Shown: one piece after another, positions 27,892-36,322 of the stretch
How positions within the stretch are numbered: the stretch's first letter is position 1
How the letters are laid out: each line of letters starts with the position of its first letter
From: Mucilaginibacter sp.
GTDB lineage: Bacteria > Bacteroidota > Bacteroidia > Sphingobacteriales > Sphingobacteriaceae
Assembly: GCF_025362475.1 (NCBI RefSeq)
Contig: NZ_JANYGH010000029.1
Span: 62,001-126,000 of the forward strand
Length of the DNA stretch: 64,000 bases
Direction: 5' to 3'
The notes under the pieces: model-generated
Databases searched by the model: none
Told to the model about the DNA's origin: nothing
What the model saw: only the letters and a program-made list of their open reading frames with translations
Made by a program: the position numbers and the translations under genes

Positions 27892-28197
27892 ATGTGGAAT
27901 CACAATTATTATGTCTACATTACCACTAATCCTGCAAAGACTGTATTATATATTGGGGTTACTAACGATATAGGTGTTAGGTTGCGTCAGCATAAAGAAA
28001 ATAAAGGCACCAGGAAATCTTTTACAGGTCAATACTATTGCTATAATTTAGTTTATTATGAGCATTTCTCACATATTGAACATGCAATCGAAAGGGAAAA
28101 AGAAATTAAGAAATGGCGCAGGGAAAAGAAAAACGCGTTGATAGGATCCTTAAACCCCGATTGGGTTTTCCTGAATAACCAGGTGGGGGATGATTAA
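27892..28197 (+). CDS. GIY-YIG family endonuclease-like protein
   Basis: This 101-aa single-domain protein has the GIY-YIG motif in the variant form YYVYITTNP with VLYIGVTND, followed by a basic loop (RLRQHKENKGTRKSFTGQY) and the conserved EREKEIKKWRREKK with its catalytic-position Glu. It has the size of the stand-alone UvrC-like GIY-YIG proteins (UPF0213/YhbQ-like). Molecular role is unknown; the fold cuts DNA in homing enzymes and repair proteins. It is bracketed by copies of the same palindromic repeat at 27757-27812 and 28223-28345. The end of the coding sequence lies 25 bases from the right repeat. Confidence 0.88.
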   Translation: MWNHNYYVYITTNPAKTVLYIGVTNDIGVRLRQHKENKGTRKSFTGQYYCYNLVYYEHFSHIEHAIEREKEIKKWRREKKNALIGSLNPDWVFLNNQVGDD

Positions 28198-28222
28198 TCG
28201 ATGGCCTAAATAAAATAGCAAG

Positions 28223-28345
28223 GTTGTCATTTCAAATGAGGAACGGAGGAATCTTCTACAGCCCAGCAAAGTCTGTATAAACGCAGTATAAGATTTCTCG
28301 TTCGCGCCGCGCTCAGTCCCGCCCTTGCTCACTCGAAATGACAAT
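28223..28345. repeat. Interspersed palindromic repeat, right flank of GIY-YIG gene
   Basis: GGTTGTCATTTCAAATGAGG at the left end is answered by CACTCGAAATGACAATT at the right end, with AATCTTCT and AGATTTCTCG blocks in mirrored order inside. A further degenerate piece lies at about 28394-28415 (TTGCTCTATCGAAATGGG). Confidence 0.8.
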
Positions 28346-28481
28346 TCGGTTTATAAAACTTTTTCTTTCGCCCAGGCTTTTCCTCCCTTGCTCTATCGAA
28401 ATGGGAAATTCGATTTTTTGCAACTTTCCCTATAACAGCAAACCTCACTATTCTTCATTTCATTTTCACAAACTTATAAGT

Positions 28482-28489
28482 TAAATTTG
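28482..28489 (+). promoter_or_regulatory. Bacteroidota-type -7 promoter element for ahcY
   Basis: TAAATTTG matches the TAnnTTTG consensus exactly and ends 18 bases before the ahcY start codon. A clear TTG-type -33 element is not visible. I see no SAH riboswitch in this short leader. Confidence 0.6.
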
Positions 28490-28507
28490 CATCAAAATTG
28501 AAATGAT

Positions 28508-29824
28508 ATGTCATCAGTAGAAACTGCATTTGTTAAATACAAAGTAAAAGACCTTTCGTTAGCCGAATGGGGCCGCAAGGAGATTGAACTGGCCGAGGCT
28601 GAAATGCCGGGCTTAATGGCTTTACGCCAGGAGTACGGACCAAGCCAGCCTTTGAAAGGTGCACGTATTGCAGGCTGCCTGCACATGACCATCCAAACAG
28701 CTGTATTAATTGAAACATTGATTGAGCTTGGCGCCGAAGTTACCTGGTCGTCATGTAATATATTTTCAACCCAGGATCATGCCGCCGCCGCTATTGCTGC
28801 TGCAGGTATTTCTGTTTATGCCTGGAAAGGTATGAATGCCGAAGAATTTGACTGGTGTATTGAGCAAACCTTATTTTTTGGCGAAGACCGCAAGCCATTG
28901 AACATGATTTTGGATGATGGCGGCGATTTAACCAACATGGTATTAGACAGGTTCCCGGAACTGATCGCCGAGATCAAAGGTCTTTCTGAAGAAACTACTA
29001 CAGGTGTTCACCGCTTATATGAGCGCATGAAAGCCGGTACATTGCCAATGCCTGCAATTAACGTGAACGATTCTGTTACCAAATCAAAATTTGATAATAA
29101 ATATGGTTGCCGCGAATCGTTAGTTGATGCTATTCGCCGTGCAACAGACGTGATGATGGCCGGTAAAGTAGCCGTAGTATGCGGTTATGGCGACGTAGGT
29201 AAAGGTTCTGCCGATAGCTTAAGAAACTCTGGTGTGCGCGTTATTGTTACCGAAATTGACCCTATCTGCGCATTACAGGCAGCTATGGAAGGTTTCGAGG
29301 TTAAAAAATTAGGCACCGCCATTAAAGAAGCCGATATTGTGGTTACTGCAACAGGCAACAAAAACATCGTTCGCGAAGAGCACTTCCGTGCCTTGAAAGA
29401 TAAAGCCATTGTTTGTAACATCGGTCACTTTGATAATGAGATTGATATGGCCTGGTTAAACGGTACTTACGGCAATACCAAAATTGAAATTAAACCACAG
29501 GTTGATAAATACACCATTGATGGCAGCGATGTTATCGTGTTGGCCGAAGGCCGTTTGGTTAATTTAGGTTGTGCTACAGGTCACCCAAGCTTTGTAATGA
29601 GTAACTCATTCACCAACCAAACTTTGGCCCAGCTGGAGCTTTGGACAAACAATGCAGCTTACAAAAACGAGGTTTACACTTTACCAAAACACCTTGATGA
29701 AAAAGTTGCCCGTTTACACCTTGCTAAAATTGGTGTAGAGCTGGAAGTACTTGATCAGGATCAGGCTGAATACATCGGCGTAACCGTTGATGGTCCGTTT
29801 AAACCGGAGTACTACAGGTACTAA
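28508..29824 (+). CDS. ahcY: Adenosylhomocysteinase (S-adenosyl-L-homocysteine hydrolase)
   Basis: This 438-aa cytoplasmic enzyme splits S-adenosylhomocysteine into adenosine and homocysteine and so keeps SAM-dependent methylation running. Family landmarks include [33 protein letters not shown], the substrate-site [27 protein letters not shown], the NAD-binding [13 protein letters not shown] and the C-terminal KPEYYRY. Length and ends fit the family over the whole protein. It appears monocistronic, with a promoter element just upstream and a terminator hairpin downstream. Confidence 0.98.
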   Translation: MSSVETAFVKYKVKDLSLAEWGRKEIELAEAEMPGLMALRQEYGPSQPLKGARIAGCLHMTIQTAVLIETLIELGAEVTWSSCNIFSTQDHAAAAIAAAGISVYAWKGMNAEEFDWCIEQTLFFGEDRKPLNMILDDGGDLTNMVLDRFPELIAEIKGLSEETTTGVHRLYERMKAGTLPMPAINVNDSVTKSKFDNKYGCRESLVDAIRRATDVMMAGKVAVVCGYGDVGKGSADSLRNSGVRVIVTEIDPICALQAAMEGFEVKKLGTAIKEADIVVTATGNKNIVREEHFRALKDKAIVCNIGHFDNEIDMAWLNGTYGNTKIEIKPQVDKYTIDGSDVIVLAEGRLVNLGCATGHPSFVMSNSFTNQTLAQLELWTNNAAYKNEVYTLPKHLDEKVARLHLAKIGVELEVLDQDQAEYIGVTVDGPFKPEYYRY

Positions 29825-29870
29825 TTTTTAAGTAAAAGGCAAAAGCCGAAAGGTTTTTGCATGGATATAC

Positions 29871-29900
29871 AAAAGGCATGGTTTTAGGATCATGCCTTTT
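29871..29900 (+). terminator. Intrinsic terminator of ahcY
   Basis: Arms AAAAGGCATG (29871-29880) and CATGCCTTTT (29891-29900) form a perfect 10-bp stem with a 10-base loop, and the downstream strand continues in T. Confidence 0.85.
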
Positions 29901-30146
29901 TGTTGACAGGCAGATGGGGTTAATTTACTAATGCCGCCGGTCCTGCTACTTTCGTAAGGAGGTGTTGGTTATTGCGCAAAGACATCTGTTAATGAACAGA
30001 CAAATTAAGTTATTCTATGGTTACGATGCACTTACACCGGGTATGAGGGAACGATATCATGTATTTTTAATGGTATTATATTTATCAGCTTTAAAAAAAA
30101 TTATGGTAGTTAATGTTATTTTTAATATGCAGGTTAACAAAGCTGC
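29901..30146. other. Intergenic region upstream of the beta-propeller gene
   Basis: From the ahcY terminator to the next start codon I see no gene with family features. The part nearest the start codon is AT-rich and probably holds the promoter of the following gene. Confidence 0.4.
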
Positions 30147-32036
30147 ATGAAAAAATATCTGCGTTTAATAAGTGCCATTGTATTTTCACTGATTGCCACA
30201 GTTGGTGCGCAGTCTGCGCAGCAGGTAAAGCATATATTATCAACAACGGCTGCACCGCAAATTATTGTTGGCGATGTAGCAGGCGTCATTTCGGCCTGTG
30301 CCGGTACACCATCTGTAAGCCCGGCTATTCAACAATTCCCGGTTTCGGCAAGTGGTTTATCTGCCGATGTAACGGTTACAGCCCCCAATAATTTTGAGAT
30401 CTCGCTTGTTGCCAATGGAACTTATAGCAATAGTGTAACGCTTACGCAAACCTCAGGGCTGATCTCCAATATCATCATTTATGTGCGATCATCGGCGCAG
30501 GCCGTAACAGGCAATATATCCGGAGATGTCATGCTAAGTTCGGGTTCGGTTAGCCAAACAGCAAAGGTAACTGGTTATATCACCGTGTTACCTTTGGTTA
30601 ATCCGGTCGCTAATCAAACCAAACAAAACGGGCAACTTACAGATGCCGTTAATTTTACCGGTACAGCAGGCAGTTACGCGTGGACAAATGATAATACAAC
30701 TATTGGTTTAGCCCCCAACGGTACCGGGAACATCGGCAAATTCATTGCGGTAAATACAGGCACCATGCCTGTTACTGCTAATATTACGGTTAGTCCGGTG
30801 CCTGCAAATTATGCCTATGCACCCAACGCTTTATCAAATTCAGTTTCATTAATAAATACCATTACCAACAAAGTAGAGCAAGATATCGCCCAGGGGATAC
30901 CGGATCATTCAAACCCGTCGAGGGTAGTGCTGAGCCCCGATAAAAGCCTGCTTTATGTGGCCAATCCGGGCTCAAATACAGTAACAGTAATCAGTACAGC
31001 TACCAATAAAGTACTTACTGCTTTTGCCGCAGGGGTTAACCCAACGGGCATGGTGATAAGTCCAGATGGCAGCAGGCTATATGTTAGTGGTGGTACATCT
31101 AACCGCTTAAGTGTTATTGATGCCAATACGCACGCCATTGTAAAAACGGTTACAACCGGCCTTAACCCTGCTGATCTGGCCATCAGTGCCGATGGTAAAA
31201 AACTATACATCATCAATGAGGGTTCAAATGCAGTTCAGTTTTATGATACTGCCACTAATATCTTTGAATATGGTTTAGTTACCGGTATAACCCCAAACAG
31301 TATCACCATAAGCCCGGATAACAAGGAGCTATATATAGCCAATTATAATTCACATGATATAGCGGTGGTTGATATTGCCAGCAGGTTACTTACTTATAAA
31401 ATTGACGTTGCAACGCCGGCAGGGGGCGTTGCCATAAGTCAGGATGGCACCCGGTTATACGTATCAAACATAACAGCAAAAAAGGTTACCGTTATCAACA
31501 CCTTAACCAATAACATACTTACTACTGTAGATGTTGGCGATAGCCCATCCGATATTACCATTAGCAGCGACGGAAGCAAGGTTTACGTGGTTAATTCGCT
31601 TTCGGCTTATATATCGGTTATAGATGCGGCAACCAATATAGCTACGCAGCAAATTTCTGTGCAACCCGGCGGAAATTTCATGGCTATATTCAGTGATAAT
31701 TTATGCGCTGGTTTGCCGGTGCAGTTTACCATCACTGTTGATCCTTTGCCAACGCCTCCTGCAACCCCGGGGGATATCAGCATTCCCAATAGCTTTTCGC
31801 CAAATGGCGACGGCAGAAATGATCTGTTGGAGATAAAAAATTTAAGCGCTTACCCTCGTAATACGGTTGAAGTATTCAACAGGTATGGGCAAAGGCTGTT
31901 CAGATCAATTGGTTACAATATTGCCTGGGATGGCACTTTTAAGGGACAGCCCGTTCCGGAGGGTACCTATTATTATATTATCAATCTTAAAAATGGCAAC
32001 AAATCGTTGTCGGGGAGTGTAACCATCGTCAGGTAA
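30147..32036 (+). CDS. Secreted YVTN beta-propeller protein with type IX type-B sorting domain
   Basis: This 629-aa surface protein has a signal peptide at about residues 1-24. A beta-sandwich region reaches to about 225 and contains FEISLVANGTYSNSVTLTQ. From about 235 to 510 there are about six YVTN-type beta-propeller repeats of the form SPDGSRLYVSG followed by VIDANTHAIVKTV. Residues of about 545-629 are the gliding-motility C-terminal domain (CHU_C/TIGR04131), with NSFSPNGDGRNDLLEI, EVFNRYGQRLF and AWDGTFKGQPVPEGTYYY. This domain directs export through the type IX secretion system. The role is probably adhesion or binding at the cell surface; no enzymatic motif is visible. Confidence 0.9.
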   Translation: MKKYLRLISAIVFSLIATVGAQSAQQVKHILSTTAAPQIIVGDVAGVISACAGTPSVSPAIQQFPVSASGLSADVTVTAPNNFEISLVANGTYSNSVTLTQTSGLISNIIIYVRSSAQAVTGNISGDVMLSSGSVSQTAKVTGYITVLPLVNPVANQTKQNGQLTDAVNFTGTAGSYAWTNDNTTIGLAPNGTGNIGKFIAVNTGTMPVTANITVSPVPANYAYAPNALSNSVSLINTITNKVEQDIAQGIPDHSNPSRVVLSPDKSLLYVANPGSNTVTVISTATNKVLTAFAAGVNPTGMVISPDGSRLYVSGGTSNRLSVIDANTHAIVKTVTTGLNPADLAISADGKKLYIINEGSNAVQFYDTATNIFEYGLVTGITPNSITISPDNKELYIANYNSHDIAVVDIASRLLTYKIDVATPAGGVAISQDGTRLYVSNITAKKVTVINTLTNNILTTVDVGDSPSDITISSDGSKVYVVNSLSAYISVIDAATNIATQQISVQPGGNFMAIFSDNLCAGLPVQFTITVDPLPTPPATPGDISIPNSFSPNGDGRNDLLEIKNLSAYPRNTVEVFNRYGQRLFRSIGYNIAWDGTFKGQPVPEGTYYYIINLKNGNKSLSGSVTIVR

Positions 32037-32074
32037 TCGGAGTGGGTTGAAAAAAGGAAAAAAAAAGAAAATAG

Positions 32075-32335
32075 CGGACGTCGTGCCGTCCGTCGGCTGA
32101 CGGATCGGCATCCCACAGGACAGATAAACCACCTGCAATGTTCGCTGCCTAATATCACCTAATTGCGTCTTGCTACTTGATATTAATTACTTGCTACTAA
32201 TGTGGGCGTTCCCTGCGGGCCGGGTTTTACGCTCATACTACACAGGCCTTAACCACTTTGGCCGGTATCCGCTGCACCCCCTAACGCAAGAAAGGGATGA
32301 CATCGGGCGCCGGTATAAAAACTAAATGTTTCGGA
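32075..32335. repeat. GC-rich structured intergenic repeat region
   Basis: Nested hairpins (GACGTCGTGCCGTC and CCGTCGGCTGACGG, about 32079-32107) lie just after the propeller gene and may terminate it. A GC-rich block at about 32201-32330 follows (GTGGGCGTTCCCTGCGGGCC, then CCCCCTAACGC and AAGGGATGACATCGGG). Its composition contrasts with the AT-rich flanks and looks like an interspersed repeat. No protein is encoded. Confidence 0.45.
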
Positions 32336-32391
32336 CTCGTTAAATAGACTGTAATTCCCTAAATTAGAAAAACCTAACCAATTAGAAAATA

Positions 32392-32760
32392 ATGGAGATA
32401 ATAGCCAAAATTTTAGTAGGACTCGTTGCAGTCGAACACTTATATATCCTTTATATGGAAATGTTTGCCTGGGAAACACTTGGCCGAAAAACATTTAAGG
32501 GCGCTCTTCCCGATAGCTTATTCTCCCCAACAAAAGGGCTTGCTGCTAACCAGGGCTTGTATAATGGTTTTTTATCCGCGGGTCTTATCTGGACATTCTT
32601 CATTTCGGATAAATTATGGGCGTTTAACATCAGCGTGTTTTTCTTAAGCTGCGTAATTACTGCAGGTTTATACGGAGCGCTTACAGCAAGCAAAAAAATA
32701 TTTTTTTCACAGGCATTGCCAGCAATTATTGCTCTTGCTTTTGTGTTGCTTAGTAGGTAA
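32392..32760 (+). CDS. DUF1304 family membrane protein
   Basis: This 122-aa protein has four predicted membrane helices (about residues 3-25, 52-72, 77-97 and 103-121) and the conserved DUF1304 features EHLYILYMEMFAW near the start and NQGLYNGFLSAGL in the middle. The family consists of small inner-membrane proteins of unknown function. The start codon follows an AT-rich leader. The next gene starts 61 bases downstream and may be co-transcribed. Confidence 0.9.
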   Translation: MEIIAKILVGLVAVEHLYILYMEMFAWETLGRKTFKGALPDSLFSPTKGLAANQGLYNGFLSAGLIWTFFISDKLWAFNISVFFLSCVITAGLYGALTASKKIFFSQALPAIIALAFVLLSR

Positions 32761-32821
32761 TATGCTTTATGTGCGCTACTGCGTTGTTTATTACCGCATT
32801 ACATATATATTCGGTCGCCTT

Positions 32822-33235
32822 ATGAAATCACTATTCACCTTAATGTTCATAGCTGTAATGACAACAGTTTGCGCCCAGGAGCAATCAACAATGAAAGTAA
32901 ATCCTGACGCCCGGCAAAAGCTCAGCCAGTTTATTCAGCAATCGAAATTTGACGGCGAGCCTAATACCTCATTTAATGGTCTATCGAACCCCAAATTAAA
33001 ACCTCAGTTGAATGCCCTTTTAAACCTGGCCGCGAAAGATTTTTTAGCAACAGTGAGTATGCATCCAACCGAAAAGAAATTCCAGGATAATATAAAAAAG
33101 GGTTTAGACAGGTTTAATACCTACGCTGATGAACTGGATACGGAAGACAAGGAAAGGATATGCCATTATTTTGAAGAGTTAATGGATTGCGTTGGACTGC
33201 AAAGTTCCAATGGTCTGTTAAATAAATGGATTTAG
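32822..33235 (+). CDS. Secreted DUF4844-like protein
   Basis: I choose ATG 32822 (137 aa) because it gives a proper signal peptide (MKSLFTLMFIAVMTTVCAQ); the frame extends upstream without one. The rest is helical and ends with LDTEDKERICHYFEELMD and GLQSSNGLLNKWI, which I recognise as the DUF4844 pattern. Function is unknown; a periplasmic location is inferred from the signal peptide. Family assignment is from memory of the motif, not from a search. Confidence 0.75.
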   Translation: MKSLFTLMFIAVMTTVCAQEQSTMKVNPDARQKLSQFIQQSKFDGEPNTSFNGLSNPKLKPQLNALLNLAAKDFLATVSMHPTEKKFQDNIKKGLDRFNTYADELDTEDKERICHYFEELMDCVGLQSSNGLLNKWI

Positions 33236-33296
33236 GGGTTTGACCCTGCAAAGAAGAATTAGGCTCAAAACGGCGATAATTTCAGGCTGATACCAG

Positions 33297-33353
33297 TTAA
33301 TAACATAGCGCGTCACGAATACCCCAACGCACATGGCCGGCGCTGCATGCTCG
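33297..33353. repeat. Dispersed repeat, copy 1
   Basis: This 57-base segment (TAATAACATAGCGCGTCACG onward) recurs at 34169-34225 with about five differences. Its centre, ACCCCAACGCACATG and CCGGCGCTGCAT, is GC-rich in an AT-rich surrounding. Confidence 0.75.
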
Positions 33354-33445
33354 TGTCAGTCAGCGTATGCGGCGTGGGGCTGCGGGCGGCGTACTCGTGA
33401 CTAAAGAGATTATACCCATAATTATAGGCCATAAAAGATAAAGAG

Positions 33446-33907
33446 ATGAAGAAATTATTAATTATTTGTATTGCGCTCGGTGTTTCAACAAATAGTCTTT
33501 ATGCTCAGAATAAAACCATTAAGGGAAGAGTGATCGATGATTTTTTGGAAACGACCCCAGGAGTGCTAATTATGATTAATGACACTGTTGAAGTAGGCAA
33601 AACAGATCTAAACGGTTTTTTCCAAATAGAGATACCTGTTTCCGTGAAAAAAATATTATTTAATACAGTTGGAATAGAGTTGGCATCTATAGAACTTGTA
33701 GATGAATGTGATGAAGTAGAGGTTGTAATGATGTTAAGAGATTCTTATGATTTTATAAAGCTCAAGAAGATAGATAGACTTCGAATGAAAAGATTTAAGC
33801 AGCTGCCAGAATTACATAAAGAAGCATTTGAGAAAGGTATTTTTAAAACGGATAAGGCTTGTTATACACAAGAGTTTATACCTTATTATAAGAAAAAACA
33901 AAAGTGA
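33446..33907 (+). CDS. Secreted carboxypeptidase-regulatory-like domain protein
   Basis: This 153-aa protein starts with a clear signal peptide (MKKLLIICIALGVSTNSLYAQ). Residues of about 23-100 fit a carboxypeptidase D regulatory-like beta-sandwich: KTIKGRVIDD, VEVGKTDLNGFFQIEIP and KKILFNTVGIE. This is the domain that begins many TonB-dependent receptors in Bacteroidota, here standing alone. The C-terminal 50 residues are basic and helical (LKKIDRLRMKRFKQL). It may be a remnant or a small surface lipobinding protein; I do not know its function. A hairpin terminator lies about 140 bases downstream. Confidence 0.75.
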   Translation: MKKLLIICIALGVSTNSLYAQNKTIKGRVIDDFLETTPGVLIMINDTVEVGKTDLNGFFQIEIPVSVKKILFNTVGIELASIELVDECDEVEVVMMLRDSYDFIKLKKIDRLRMKRFKQLPELHKEAFEKGIFKTDKACYTQEFIPYYKKKQK

Positions 33908-34045
33908 TATGAATTCCCTTTCGCTGTCACAAGCCAGGAGCCTTGGCAGCGGTTGACTTAACCTCAGATGATCTTTAATTTTTCGTTATAAAGATTATAA
34001 TTTTTATGTCAGGAATTGATCAACTACCATGTAATTGTGTCAAAG

Positions 34046-34077
34046 AAACGCCGGCAACTTTTTGATTGCCGGCGTTT
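34046..34077. terminator. Bidirectional terminator hairpin
   Basis: Perfect 12-base arms (34046-34057 and 34066-34077, AAACGCCGGCAA and its complement) surround an 8-base T-rich loop. Confidence 0.8.
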
Positions 34078-34168
34078 ATCTTGAACTAAGGGAAATTGAG
34101 AAGAGCTATTAAGCTTATAGCTCGTCGCAGCTTTTAGCCGGTGTAATATGCATCTAATTATCCAAATG

Positions 34169-34225
34169 TTAACAACATAGCCCGTCACGAGTACCCCAAC
34201 GCACATGTCCGGCGCTGCATTCTCG
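34169..34225. repeat. Dispersed repeat, copy 2
   Basis: This is the second copy of the element at 33297-33353, in the same orientation. The two copies flank the carboxypeptidase-regulatory-like gene and its terminator. Confidence 0.75.
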
Positions 34226-34440
34226 CGCCAAATGGTGTCGGGGAACTTTACGACCATAACGGAAAGTCTACTTTTCACATCACCGTGTCCGGTCAGATCA
34301 ATTTTGCAGCGCATTTAAAAAAAACACATACAACTATTCAAAAATATCGAAAATGCATTAGCTTAAACAAATCAACTAATTAAACCCCGGCGAAAATGCA
34401 GAAAAACGCCGGAGTAATAATTTATGTGCAGTTTAACTGT
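34226..34440. other. Intergenic region with one weak hairpin
   Basis: The only structure I see is CCGGCG at 34387 pairing with CGCCGG near 34412. It may end the small minus-strand ORF that follows. No convincing gene. Confidence 0.4.
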
Positions 34441-34668
34441 TTATTTATAAACCAGAATCACCAGTTCAAGTACCTTTACATAACTCAAAACGATCTTTGA
34501 CCGCACCGCATTGAGCTGTTTTTTACAGATCCGGAAAATGTTGCGGTGATTGGTGCTATCCTTGTCCATCAGGTCGTAACACTCTGTAACTTCTTTTACG
34601 ACGCTTTTCTTGATTTGTTCATCGAGCCAGGTCTTGACCTTTGCATTCAACGCTGCTTTATTAAACAT
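34441..34668 (-). CDS. Small hypothetical helical protein
   Basis: This 75-aa ORF has a composition like that of a real protein (Lys/Glu/Val-rich, predicted helical, MFNKAALNAKVKTWLDEQIK at the start). It does not overlap another gene. It ends in a hydrophobic stretch (VLSYVKVLELVILVYK). I do not recognise a family. A plausible promoter or strong ribosome binding site is not visible, so it may not be expressed. Confidence 0.4.
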   Translation of the reverse strand: MFNKAALNAKVKTWLDEQIKKSVVKEVTECYDLMDKDSTNHRNIFRICKKQLNAVRSKIVLSYVKVLELVILVYK

Positions 34669-34803
34669 CCTGCTACTTTACTTTATAATAGCACTAATAT
34701 ACGGCTATTTGAATTCAGCACCCCGGATTATCTAAATGATCAAACACATGCTAAAGGGCATGACCTATAATCTTAAGGCTTTAGAGATTTATGCTCCATG
34801 ATA

Positions 34804-36321
34804 TTATCGCGAATTGACTACGATAAAGTCTTTGATAGCTTGTGTGCTAATCAATACAGAATTAGCTCTGCTAAAGCGTGCTATATTAATGCCTATGAAA
34901 TGATTCTGCATATCAAATACAGGGCCTCCGCATTGTTCGGGGCGCAAGATCAGGTCGGTACTGTAAATATTCCTGAACCCATCATTACGCTGGCTGCTGC
35001 CACCGGCAAAATGGTAAGCCGGATGATCATGAACTATTAATGGCGGATAAGTGAGCACGACGCTTTTCAATATGTTTTTTGAGCCTCTTTGCAGTTTAAG
35101 TTGCAGTGTGTCGCCTGGCCAATGAGCTTTCAATGAGTCATTCAGACCAGGGATTATATCCCCGGAGCGAATATCCAGCTGCGCCGCCGGTGAACCAGGG
35201 CGAACAAAATAAATTTTTTCAGGGCTGCTGCCATGTTGAGGTGTAGCGCCTAAAAAGCCGGCACTATTAATTTTTCGAAGGCCGATCGGGCCACCGCTAA
35301 CTATACCTGTCACCACTGAATCTATTACGGGTGCAAACAAGACCTCCCCAGGATCGGGGCTGATGATCTGCTTAATTTTTAGGCCCTTAAGCTTTTGCGC
35401 CGGACGGATCAACACAAGGTCATGTTCTTTGTCCCGCGCTATTACTATGCCCGGTTTACCAAGAATAAAAACTGAATCGCCGACTATTGAACTCTTTGAA
35501 ACTACGAACGATTGAATCACTGTCCCAAGCACTGTTTGCGCTTTACCATCTAACCGACTTGTGATCCTGACACAGGTACCGGTATAAGTTCCGGCTTTGG
35601 GCCAGGTAAACTCCAGAGTTCTATTATCTTTCTGGACGGTGTCTGCCCGCTCAGGCCAGTTTCGATAAATAACCGGTTTCTGTAGCGCCGACCAATATTC
35701 CTGGTACAAATTTACTGGCACATCATAATTTTCCGATTCCGGGATTCCGATCGCACTGTGTAACCCTATGAGCTCTCCACTTAAATTAAAGAGAGGACCG
35801 CCTGAATCACCTGGTTCCATCAAAGCTGTTGACCGGATAAATCCGCGGCTATTCAATGGTTCGATAACCTTGCCAAGACGAATAGTGGGCTGTTCCTGGT
35901 CAAGGCTTTCAGGGTAGGCAATGCTAAGGCAGGGTTGATCCTTATGCAGATCAGCTAAACTCATCACTACTCCCGGATGGTTTGTGCCTTTCAAAATTCT
36001 CATGAGCGCTACGTCAGGACGTGTTTTGTCTTCAGACAATTCAATCTTTCCCAGCGCCTCCGCGATGGTTTCTTCACCGTTTGGAAAAAAGATTTTGTAG
36101 GTGCTGCCGGGCGTAATAACATGAGCGGCTGTAAGGATATAATTGCCTTTTACCACTACGCCACTGAACTGTGCACTGGTGCGTTGTTGTTGCAAAGTAT
36201 CGAAACCCCATATACGGACACAGGCGGGCCGGACTTTATCCACTGTTGATTTAAGATCCTGAGCAGCTGCATAACGGTTAATTATGAAACTACACAGGAT
36301 CAGGAGAAAGCGTGACTGCAT
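34804..36321 (-). CDS. Tandem trypsin-like protease and pseudoprotease with PDZ-like insert
   Basis: I start at ATG 36321 (505 aa), which gives a signal peptide (MQSRFLLILCSFIINRYAAAQ) and lies one base after the tlpA-like stop codon. Residues of about 25-215 are a trypsin-fold protease with an intact triad: His67 in TAAHV, Asp103 in RPDVALM and Ser173 in GDSGGP. Residues of about 245-500 repeat the fold, but the His is missing (VVSKSSIVG in its place), an Asp is kept at 301 (HDLVLI), and the nucleophile is Cys464 in PEQCGGP. Between about 340 and 420 a PDZ-like segment (GSPAAQLDIRSGD) is inserted. The second unit is therefore probably a regulatory or substrate-binding pseudoprotease. A periplasmic location is inferred. 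Confidence 0.85.
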   Translation of the reverse strand: MQSRFLLILCSFIINRYAAAQDLKSTVDKVRPACVRIWGFDTLQQQRTSAQFSGVVVKGNYILTAAHVITPGSTYKIFFPNGEETIAEALGKIELSEDKTRPDVALMRILKGTNHPGVVMSLADLHKDQPCLSIAYPESLDQEQPTIRLGKVIEPLNSRGFIRSTALMEPGDSGGPLFNLSGELIGLHSAIGIPESENYDVPVNLYQEYWSALQKPVIYRNWPERADTVQKDNRTLEFTWPKAGTYTGTCVRITSRLDGKAQTVLGTVIQSFVVSKSSIVGDSVFILGKPGIVIARDKEHDLVLIRPAQKLKGLKIKQIISPDPGEVLFAPVIDSVVTGIVSGGPIGLRKINSAGFLGATPQHGSSPEKIYFVRPGSPAAQLDIRSGDIIPGLNDSLKAHWPGDTLQLKLQRGSKNILKSVVLTYPPLIVHDHPAYHFAGGSSQRNDGFRNIYSTDLILRPEQCGGPVFDMQNHFIGINIARFSRANSVLISTQAIKDFIVVNSR

Positions 36322-36322
36322 C

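Noticed and set aside
28346..28507. SAH-responsive riboswitch upstream of ahcY
   Set aside because: The leader between promoter element and start codon is under 20 bases, too short for such a structure.
32729..32821. Upstream start for the DUF4844-like protein
   Set aside because: It would overlap the DUF1304 gene and hide the signal peptide that begins at 32822.
34024..34314. 96-codon minus-strand frame
   Set aside because: It runs through a terminator hairpin and a dispersed repeat copy, so it is unlikely to be a gene.
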